Positions 32,361 to 38,664 of a stretch of 40,404 nt of DNA are shown here, in pieces (within the stretch, counting starts at the first letter, position 1; the number at the start of each line of letters is the position of its first letter). The DNA comes from JAISFI01 sp031552335 (GTDB lineage: Bacteria; Bacteroidota; Bacteroidia; Bacteroidales; Azobacteroidaceae): contig JAVBMQ010000017.1 of assembly GCA_031552335.1 (NCBI GenBank), positions 1 to 40,404 of the forward strand, in the 5' to 3' direction. The translations under genes were made by a program, and so were the position numbers. The notes beneath the pieces were generated by a model. It was not told the origin of the DNA. It did no database searches and saw nothing but the letters and a program-made list of their open reading frames with translations.

Positions 32361-33545
32361 TTATTTAAGAATTTTGTTTTGAATTTCGTTTTGCACGGTA
32401 GCCATTACTCCATCCATTTGAGCCAATGCAAACATACGGCCATAGAATGAATAACCCGGATTATAAGCTTTGTCTTTATCATCAAGCATCAAACGTCCGT
32501 GATCTACACGCATCGGTAAAGATGGATTTATTTTTTCAAAAATACGAACCAAATCTATCAAATGTCCGCGACCGGTAAGATGATCTGCTTCAATAAAATT
32601 ACCATCAGGAAAGACTTCCGTACTTCTTAAATGGACAAAATGTGTCCGGGATGCAAATTTCCCGGCTAAATCAGGTACATCATTTTGTATACCGGCACTG
32701 AGAGAACCGGCACAAAATGTCAAGCCATTGTGAGGATTGTCTACAGCTTTCAATATCCACTCAATATCCTCAGCATTAGTAACAATACGGGGTAATCCCA
32801 ATACCTGACGGGGAGGATCATCCGGATGTACACACATATTTACTCCATATTCCTCGCAAACAGGCATGATCTGGGAAAGAAAATATTGCATATTTTCCCT
32901 CAACTTATTTTTATCAATATTTGCATATAAATCAAGCAATTTTTGAAAAAGAGCAACCGGATTTTTATCTTCTTCTCGGATATTACCATTTACAAAACCC
33001 TGGGTCTTAACAATAATACTGTTTACCAACTGTTGTTTTTCTTTTTCAGCAATCGTTTTATCTAAAGTATATACTTTCTCTAAAACCTCTTGAGTATATT
33101 CTTTTTTTGCTTCATTCCGCTTCAGGATCATACAATCAAAATAAGCAAAACGTACATTATCATAATATAAAGAAGATGAACCATCTTCCCAGGGATATTC
33201 CAGATCAGTCCGTATCCAGTCAATCACGGGCATAAAATTATAGCAAACAGTTTTTACGCCGGCTTTCCCCAGATTGGCCAGACTTATCTTATAATTCTCA
33301 ATTAACCGGTCTCGATCTGCACCTCCATATTTTATGGACTCACTTACAGGAAGACTTTCAACTACTGACCACCTCAAATTGGCATCTTCAATATATCTTT
33401 TTAAATCAAGTATGGCTTCTAATGACCATATTTCGCCATTAGGTATATCATGTAAAGCCGTAACAATGCCCTCTACTCCGATTTGACGAAGCATAGACAA
33501 AGTTATTTTGTCATTCTTTCCAAACCATCTCCATGTTTTTTCCAT
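32361..33545 (-). CDS. uxuA: Mannonate dehydratase
   Basis: A 394-residue protein matching UxuA over its whole length: the N-terminal MEKTWRWFGKNDKITL and GVEGIVTALHDIPNGEIW, the central CYNFMPVIDWIRTDL, and the metal-site region NMCVHPDDPP, followed by LTFCAGSLSAG, FVHLRST and MRVDHGR. It removes water from D-mannonate to give 2-keto-3-deoxy-gluconate in hexuronate (glucuronate) breakdown, in the cytoplasm, using a divalent metal. The neighbouring genes of that pathway (uxaC, uxuB, kdgK) are not in the window, so it appears isolated here. A -7 box lies at 33573-33580, and the SPFH operon downstream has its own promoter. Confidence 0.95.
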   Translation of the reverse strand: MEKTWRWFGKNDKITLSMLRQIGVEGIVTALHDIPNGEIWSLEAILDLKRYIEDANLRWSVVESLPVSESIKYGGADRDRLIENYKISLANLGKAGVKTVCYNFMPVIDWIRTDLEYPWEDGSSSLYYDNVRFAYFDCMILKRNEAKKEYTQEVLEKVYTLDKTIAEKEKQQLVNSIIVKTQGFVNGNIREEDKNPVALFQKLLDLYANIDKNKLRENMQYFLSQIMPVCEEYGVNMCVHPDDPPRQVLGLPRIVTNAEDIEWILKAVDNPHNGLTFCAGSLSAGIQNDVPDLAGKFASRTHFVHLRSTEVFPDGNFIEADHLTGRGHLIDLVRIFEKINPSLPMRVDHGRLMLDDKDKAYNPGYSFYGRMFALAQMDGVMATVQNEIQNKILK

Positions 33546-33572
33546 TTGCTTTTTTAATTATAGAGTTCTATG

Positions 33573-33580
33573 CAAATATA
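33573..33580 (-). promoter_or_regulatory. -7 promoter box for uxuA
   Basis: TATATTTG on the minus strand matches TAnnTTTG, 28 bases upstream of the uxuA start. The interleaved inverted repeat begins only 20 bases further upstream. Confidence 0.6.
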
Positions 33581-33599
33581 CTGTTTATAAATTGAAGTC

Positions 33600-33744
33600 G
33601 TCTTGACTTTTGACTAATTTTATTCTAAATGTTTTTTGAACGCGAATTTGAACGGATGAAAACAAATCTGAACAAATTTAGAATAAAAATATTTTAAGAA
33701 TTCGTCTTTATTCGTTCAAATTCGCATTCAAAAAAAGTCAAGAC
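33600..33744. repeat. Interleaved inverted-repeat element between uxuA and the decarboxylase operon
   Basis: Three arm pairs are present. A: GTCTTGACTTTT (33600-33611) with its perfect complement at 33733-33744. B: the 23 bases at 33632-33654, containing GAACGCGAATTTGAACG, with their complement at 33713-33735 (one mismatch). C: ATTTTATTCTAAAT (33617-33630) with 33676-33689. Pairs B and C cross, as in a pseudoknot, so both cannot form in one simple hairpin. No ORF lies in the 289-base gap. A related ACGCGAAT stretch occurs near 9590. Confidence 0.75.
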
Positions 33745-33770
33745 AAGTTTATTATTTATTGAAATAATTT

Positions 33771-33816
33771 AAAACAAAAACAGAGATATAAACCAATCAT
33801 TATATCTCTGTTTTTT
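33771..33816 (-). terminator. Terminator of the methylmalonyl-CoA decarboxylase operon
   Basis: CAGAGATATA (33781-33790) and TATATCTCTG (33801-33810) make a perfect 10-bp stem with a 10-base loop. On the minus strand it is followed by a T-rich run (complement of 33771-33780). It begins 25 bases after the beta-subunit stop. Confidence 0.85.
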
Positions 33817-33834
33817 ATTTAGAAAATATTTCTG

Positions 33835-34995
33835 TTATGACAAGAATCCCAACAGAATACCGGCAGCAACCGCTGAACCAATTACTCCTGCTACATTAGG
33901 ACCCATCGCATGCATCAGCAAATAGTTGGTAGAATCATATTCCAAACCGACTACCTGAGAAATACGTGCTGAATCGGGAACAGCAGATACACCTGCATTA
34001 CCGATCAACGGATTGATTTTATTATCTTTTTTCAGGAACAGGTTGAATATCTTCACAAAAAGAACACCAGCCGCAGTAGCGATAATAAAAGAGATTGCTC
34101 CCAGAATAAAAATTTTCAAAGAACTCCAGGTAAGGAATTCGGTTGCTTGTGTAGAAGCACCGACAGTTACTCCCAATAAAATAGTAATCGTATCAATCAG
34201 GGGTCCACGGGCAGTCTCTGCCAAACGACGGGTTACTCCTGACTCTTTCAATAAATTACCGAAAAATAACATCCCCAACAGAGGAAGACCTGAAGGTACA
34301 AGAAAACAAGTTAATAATAAACCTACTATCGGGAAAATGATTTTTTCAGTCTGAGAAACTGCACGAGGCGGTCTCATCTTGATAACACGTTCCTTCTTGG
34401 TAGTTAACAAACGCATGATAGGCGGCTGAATTACCGGCACCAATGCCATATAAGAATAGGCAGATACAGCAATTGCACCCATCAGGTTAGGCGCTAATTT
34501 GGATGAAAGGAAAATAGCAGTTGGTCCATCAGCACCTCCGATAATACCGATAGCTCCAGCCTGATTAGGCTCAAATCCCATTGTCAAAGCCAACATGTAT
34601 GCACCAAAAATACCAAACTGAGCAGCAGCTCCAATCAACATCAATTTAGGGTTGGAGATCAGTGCTGAAAAATCCGTCATCGCACCAATTCCCAAAAAGA
34701 TCAATGGAGGATACCAGCCTTGTGCAACCCCCTGATACAAAATATTCAATACAGAACCTTCTTCATATAAGCCTATTTGCAAACCGGCATCTTTGAACGG
34801 AATATTACCAATCAGGATACCAAAACCAATAGGAATCAACAACATTGGTTCAAATTCGTGCTTGATAGCCAGGTAGATAAAAAATAAGCCGACAAGAATC
34901 ATCACCACATGCCCTGGAGTCGCATTATGAAACCCGGTAAATGTGAGAAATGCCTGTAAATTCTCAGTCAGAAACGACATAAAATTATTTCCCAT
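33835..34995 (-). CDS. mmdB: Sodium-pumping decarboxylase beta subunit (methylmalonyl-CoA decarboxylase, OadB/MmdB)
   Basis: A 386-residue polytopic inner-membrane protein of the OadB/MmdB/GcdB family. The family hallmark IIGGADGPTAIFLSSKLAPN is at residues 151-170 and includes Asp156, the position of the sodium-coordinating aspartate; a conserved NAGVSAVPDSARI block lies near the C-terminus. It decarboxylates carboxybiotin on the carrier subunit and couples this to outward sodium pumping. It starts four bases after the carrier-protein stop and is the last gene of the operon, followed by a terminator. The operon context (epimerase, carboxyltransferase) points to methylmalonyl-CoA rather than oxaloacetate as substrate. 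Confidence 0.94.
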   Translation of the reverse strand: MGNNFMSFLTENLQAFLTFTGFHNATPGHVVMILVGLFFIYLAIKHEFEPMLLIPIGFGILIGNIPFKDAGLQIGLYEEGSVLNILYQGVAQGWYPPLIFLGIGAMTDFSALISNPKLMLIGAAAQFGIFGAYMLALTMGFEPNQAGAIGIIGGADGPTAIFLSSKLAPNLMGAIAVSAYSYMALVPVIQPPIMRLLTTKKERVIKMRPPRAVSQTEKIIFPIVGLLLTCFLVPSGLPLLGMLFFGNLLKESGVTRRLAETARGPLIDTITILLGVTVGASTQATEFLTWSSLKIFILGAISFIIATAAGVLFVKIFNLFLKKDNKINPLIGNAGVSAVPDSARISQVVGLEYDSTNYLLMHAMGPNVAGVIGSAVAAGILLGFLS

Positions 34996-34999
34996 AATA

Positions 35000-35419
35000 T
35001 TATTCGATTATTACAAGATCCGCTCCTTCTAACACTGAATCTCCTTTGTTTACTTTTATTTCTTTAACAACCCCATCTCTGTCGGAATTGATCGTATTCT
35101 CCATTTTCATGGCTTCCAAAATAATTACTTTTTGGCCTTTCTTTACTGTATCCCCTACTTTGCAATTGATTTCAAGTATTGTACCCGGAAGCGGAGACCG
35201 CAATGCACCAGGGCCTGCAGAAACCTGTGCCGGACGAGAAATAGGAGCGACAACAGCCTGTGCCGGACGTTTAATAGTTACCACTTGTTTTTTTACGGGC
35301 TTATGCATCTCCACCTTATAGGGAGTGCCATTCACTTCCACTTCGGCAATGGATTCTTCAATGCTGTTTACAACTACTTTGTAAACATTCCCATTGATGG
35401 TATATTTGAAACTTTTCAT
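35000..35419 (-). CDS. mmdC: Biotin carboxyl carrier subunit of methylmalonyl-CoA decarboxylase
   Basis: A 139-residue protein with a short N-terminal beta domain, a Pro/Ala/Val-rich flexible linker (about residues 40-72) and a C-terminal biotinyl domain (about 73-139). Biotin is attached at Lys105 in EAMKMEN. The linker lets the carboxybiotin swing between the carboxyltransferase and the membrane beta subunit. It lies 11 bases after the OadG-like gene and four bases before the beta-subunit gene. The length is typical for Bacteroidales homologues. Confidence 0.95.
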   Translation of the reverse strand: MKSFKYTINGNVYKVVVNSIEESIAEVEVNGTPYKVEMHKPVKKQVVTIKRPAQAVVAPISRPAQVSAGPGALRSPLPGTILEINCKVGDTVKKGQKVIILEAMKMENTINSDRDGVVKEIKVNKGDSVLEGADLVIIE

Positions 35420-35430
35420 ATATTTTTTAT

Positions 35431-36375
35431 TTATTTTTTAGGTAATTCTCTCAAGGTATATATTTTAGAACTCCATGGTGAATAATTACGCGCTACGTTT
35501 TTCATAGTAATTACCATATTTTCATCATCATGATCTTCTTCCATTACTTCATTGATAGCCATTGCAATGGCGGCAAATACTTCTCCTGATTCAGAGGCGG
35601 CACTTTTGGCCTGTTCTTTGGTAAATCCATATGACTTCATGGCTCTTCTCTTACTCAGGCCGAAAGCTATCTTTCCAATATATTTGAAAACAAAATACAA
35701 AAGGAATAAACCGATAAATACAACTACCATGGCAGTAATGGTCATACCATAACCATTTTCATCATTTACCTTAAGATTTTCTATTTTTTCATTGGTATCA
35801 AGAGTTACATTATTGGTGCTGGGAGTTACTTTGGTAAAAGTAACCCAAAGTTTATTTCCCCTGGAATAAAGCGGATTCAGGCGTAATTCCTCATCTAAAC
35901 GTTTTTGAGTCCATCCATCTTCCACCAAACCATAACTGACATCTACTTTTTGTCCGGCAGGAACAGTGATTGAATCGATCAGAGTTGTACCATCCGAATC
36001 AAATAAAGCTATAAAATTAGGCTTTTCCGGATCCAATGTAAAATTCAAGTGAAAAGTTCCATGTGTAGGTTTGTTATCAGCCCAAAAAAGCAGATGTTGA
36101 CGAGGTTTAATCTTTGTCAGCACATCACCCTTGGGAATCATATACATCTTAGGTTTATTGATATCGTTCGTTAAAAAGCAAGCACCTATGTCTACGGTAG
36201 ATGGAGCTGAATTAAATATCTCAATCCATGGATTTTTTTCGCCATAACCATCCATGAAGTTGTCTTCATTGATGACTAATATTTCATTAATTTTTAGAGA
36301 TTTGGTTCCCTGAGCATGCATACCGGAGCACACACACATCAATAGCACTACCACAATCCCGATTTTATATTTCAT
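35431..36375 (-). CDS. OadG-like small subunit fused to a periplasmic lamin-tail domain
   Basis: A 314-residue protein. It starts with a signal peptide (1-21, ending MHAQ), then a lamin tail domain (about 25-150, KINEILVINEDNF and HLLFWADNKP), a linker, one membrane helix at about 211-233, and a cytoplasmic tail. The tail contains OadG-like features (FGLSKRRAMKSYG, then an acidic helical stretch near EVMEEDHDDEN). Classical OadG/MmdD subunits are only about 80-120 residues, with one helix and no signal peptide, and they assemble the decarboxylase complex. Its position between the alpha and carrier genes is where OadG/MmdD is expected. The added domain would face the periplasm; its role is unknown. 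Confidence 0.8.
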   Translation of the reverse strand: MKYKIGIVVVLLMCVCSGMHAQGTKSLKINEILVINEDNFMDGYGEKNPWIEIFNSAPSTVDIGACFLTNDINKPKMYMIPKGDVLTKIKPRQHLLFWADNKPTHGTFHLNFTLDPEKPNFIALFDSDGTTLIDSITVPAGQKVDVSYGLVEDGWTQKRLDEELRLNPLYSRGNKLWVTFTKVTPSTNNVTLDTNEKIENLKVNDENGYGMTITAMVVVFIGLFLLYFVFKYIGKIAFGLSKRRAMKSYGFTKEQAKSAASESGEVFAAIAMAINEVMEEDHDDENMVITMKNVARNYSPWSSKIYTLRELPKK

Positions 36376-36385
36376 AACCTTTTCA

Positions 36386-36466
36386 AATTAAGAATTAAAA
36401 ATTAAAAATGAAGAATTAAAAATGCCTTTCACTCTTAATCCTTCATTTTTAATTCTTCATTTATAA
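36386..36466. repeat. Heptamer repeat inside the decarboxylase operon
   Basis: The left arm (36386-36424) has AATTAAA/GAATTAA heptads, and the right arm (36434-36466) has their complement, pairing over about 21 bases around AATGAAGAATT. The spacer is short (GCCTTTCACT). It lies between two co-directional genes, so it is not simply a convergent terminator; the right end overlaps the last codons of the alpha-subunit gene. Confidence 0.6.
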
Positions 36467-38014
36467 CGGTAAATTATCATGTTTTTTCGCCGGATTTACC
36501 TGTTTCTTGGTAGAAAGTTGTTGCAGTGCACGAATGACACGGAAACGGGTATTTCTGGGTTCAATTACGTCATCAATATAACCATATTTGGCTGCATTAT
36601 ACGGGTTGGCAAATGCCTTATTGTATTCATCTTCTCGTTTAGCCAATACTGCTGTAGGATCATCAGATTCTTTAGCTTCTTTGGCATAAAGTACTTCTAC
36701 AGCTCCGGCTCCTCCCATCACAGCGATTTCTGCGGTAGGCCATGCATAGTTCATATCTCCACGTAATTGCTTACAACTCATCACAATGTGAGCCCCACCG
36801 TAAGATTTACGAAGGGTTACTGTTACTTTGGGAACTGTAGCTTCTCCATAAGCATACAATAATTTAGCTCCGTGCACGATTACTCCGCCATATTCCTGGC
36901 CTGTTCCCGGAAGGAATCCCGGAACATCCACCAATGTAACGATAGGAATATTGAAAGCATCACAGAAACGGACAAAACGGGCAGCCTTGCGGGATGCATT
37001 GATATCTAATACACCTGCCAGACATTTGGGTTGGTTAGCCACAATACCTACAGAACGACCGTTCATACGAGCAAACCCAACAATGATATTCTGAGCATAA
37101 TCGGCATGTATTTCCAAAAATTCACCGTCATCGATAATACCTCCGATCACTTCGTACATGTCGTATGGTTTATTAGGGCTATCCGGAATAATATCATTTA
37201 AAGCATCTTCCAGACGATCGATCGGATCATTGCTTTCTTTTACAGGCGGCTCTTCCAGATTATTTTGCGGGAGGAAACTCAACAGTCTGCGGATCAGCCT
37301 GATACCTTCATCTCCGGTTTCCACAGCAAAATGAGTTACTCCGGAACGGGATGCATGCACACTGGCGCCTCCCAATTCTTCCTGTGTAACATCTTCTCCG
37401 GTAACGGTTTTTACTACTTTCGGACCGGTAAGGAACATGTAACTCATACCCTTTACCATGATTGTAAAGTCGGTCAATGCCGGTGAATAAACCGCACCTC
37501 CGGCACAAGGGCCGAAAATACCTGATATCTGGGGAATAACTCCTGAAGCCAAAATATTGCGTTGGAAAATTTCTGCATATCCGGCCAATGCATTGATACC
37601 TTCCTGGATACGAGCGCCACCCGAGTCATTGATACCAACAATAGGTGCGCCCATTTTCATCGCCATATCCATTACTTTACAGATTTTCAATGCCATAGTT
37701 TCAGACAAAGAACCTCCTATAACCGTAAAATCCTGAGCGAAAATATATACCAGACGACCTTCAATAGTACCATAACCGGTTACCACACCATCGCCCAAAT
37801 ACTGTTTGCTATCCATACCAAAGTTAGTACAACGGTGTTTCACAAACATATCCAATTCTTCAAAACTACCCTCATCAAGCAACATGGCTATACGTTCACG
37901 TGCTGTATATTTACCCTGGGCATGCTGTTTTTCAATGGCTTTTTCTCCACCACCCAAACGAGCCTGAGCACGAAGCTCAATAAGTTCTTTAACTTTTTCT
38001 AATTGATTGCTCAT
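36461..38014 (-). CDS. mmdA: Methylmalonyl-CoA decarboxylase alpha subunit (carboxyltransferase, propionyl-CoA carboxylase beta-like)
   Basis: A 517-residue carboxyltransferase of the PccB/MmdA family. The N-terminal half has ARERIAMLLDEGSFEELD, the acyl-CoA oxyanion region GINDSGGARIQEGINALAG and GPCAGGAVYSPALTDF. The C-terminal half has VDVPGFLPGTGQEYGGVI, then GAKLLYAYGEATVP and the YGGAHIVMSCKQL block. It moves the carboxyl group from methylmalonyl-CoA to biotin on the carrier subunit, forming propionyl-CoA. Such subunits are also annotated as propionyl-CoA carboxylase beta. The neighbouring sodium-pump and carrier subunits support decarboxylation as the physiological direction. It lies downstream of the epimerase gene, separated from it by a heptamer repeat. 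Confidence 0.94.
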   Translation of the reverse strand: MSNQLEKVKELIELRAQARLGGGEKAIEKQHAQGKYTARERIAMLLDEGSFEELDMFVKHRCTNFGMDSKQYLGDGVVTGYGTIEGRLVYIFAQDFTVIGGSLSETMALKICKVMDMAMKMGAPIVGINDSGGARIQEGINALAGYAEIFQRNILASGVIPQISGIFGPCAGGAVYSPALTDFTIMVKGMSYMFLTGPKVVKTVTGEDVTQEELGGASVHASRSGVTHFAVETGDEGIRLIRRLLSFLPQNNLEEPPVKESNDPIDRLEDALNDIIPDSPNKPYDMYEVIGGIIDDGEFLEIHADYAQNIIVGFARMNGRSVGIVANQPKCLAGVLDINASRKAARFVRFCDAFNIPIVTLVDVPGFLPGTGQEYGGVIVHGAKLLYAYGEATVPKVTVTLRKSYGGAHIVMSCKQLRGDMNYAWPTAEIAVMGGAGAVEVLYAKEAKESDDPTAVLAKREDEYNKAFANPYNAAKYGYIDDVIEPRNTRFRVIRALQQLSTKKQVNPAKKHDNLPL

Positions 38015-38020
38015 AATTAT

Positions 38021-38123
38021 AGAATTAAGAATTAAAAGTTAAGAATTAAGAATTAAAAGTTAAAAACAAAAGACAAACTCTATTGCATAACTCTAACTCT
38101 TAATTCTTAACTCTTAACTTTTA
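38021..38123. repeat. Heptamer inverted repeat between epimerase and alpha-subunit genes
   Basis: The left arm (38021-38064) has GAATTAA/AGTTAAG heptads, and the right arm (38090-38123) has the complementary series (CTTAATT, CTTAACT). The spacer is about 25 bases. It occupies the 111-base gap between two genes of the same pathway and strand. Confidence 0.65.
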
Positions 38124-38125
38124 CA

Positions 38126-38536
38126 TTATTTCTTCGGGTCCTCACACAATTCTGTTAAAACACTACAGGTAGATTTCGGATGAAGGAATGCAATACTCAA
38201 GCCTTCAGCACCTCCACGCGGAGCTTTATCAATCAGTTGTATGCCTTTGCCTTCGGCTTCAGCCAAAGCTTCACTTACACTAGGTACCGCAAATGCAATG
38301 TGGTGAACACCTTCTCCTTTTTTCTCAATAAATTTGGCGATTGTTGAATCTTCACTGGTAGGTTCGAGTAACTCGATTTTTGTTTGTCCGACCTTAAAAA
38401 AAGCAGTCTTCACTTTCTGATCTTCCACAACTTCAATGTTGTAACACTTCAGGCCCAAAACCTGCTCATAATAAGGAAGGGATGCTTCAATACTTTTCAC
38501 AGCAATTCCCAAATGTTCAATGTGCGAAATATTCAT
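38126..38536 (-). CDS. mce: Methylmalonyl-CoA epimerase
   Basis: A 136-residue protein with two paired beta-alpha-beta-beta-beta modules of the vicinal oxygen chelate fold. Conserved metal-ligand positions are His8 (IEHLGIAV), His79 (VHHIAFAV) and Glu129 (LTEL), with IELLEP in the first module providing the fourth. It interconverts (R)- and (S)-methylmalonyl-CoA, linking methylmalonyl-CoA mutase to the decarboxylase. It precedes the mmdA gene on the same strand and has an exact -7 box at 38584-38591, so it probably leads the whole operon to the terminator at 33771. Confidence 0.95.
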   Translation of the reverse strand: MNISHIEHLGIAVKSIEASLPYYEQVLGLKCYNIEVVEDQKVKTAFFKVGQTKIELLEPTSEDSTIAKFIEKKGEGVHHIAFAVPSVSEALAEAEGKGIQLIDKAPRGGAEGLSIAFLHPKSTCSVLTELCEDPKK

Positions 38537-38583
38537 TTTTTCTATATTTAGTTTTAAAATTTACGTCACAAGAAAACAGGCGA

Positions 38584-38591
38584 CAAAGGTA
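38584..38591 (-). promoter_or_regulatory. -7 promoter box for the epimerase/decarboxylase operon
   Basis: TACCTTTG on the minus strand matches TAnnTTTG, 47 bases upstream of the epimerase start. It lies between the TonB receptor stop and mce. Confidence 0.6.
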
Positions 38592-38664
38592 AGTCTTTGC
38601 TTGTTAATAAAGAAAATTTTCCGTAATTATTTTTGAAAAATGTGTTTGAGAACATGGTCTGAGC

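Noticed and set aside
9600..38123. Heptamer repeats as a CRISPR array
   Set aside because: The units are seven bases with no unique spacers of constant length, and no cas genes are present.
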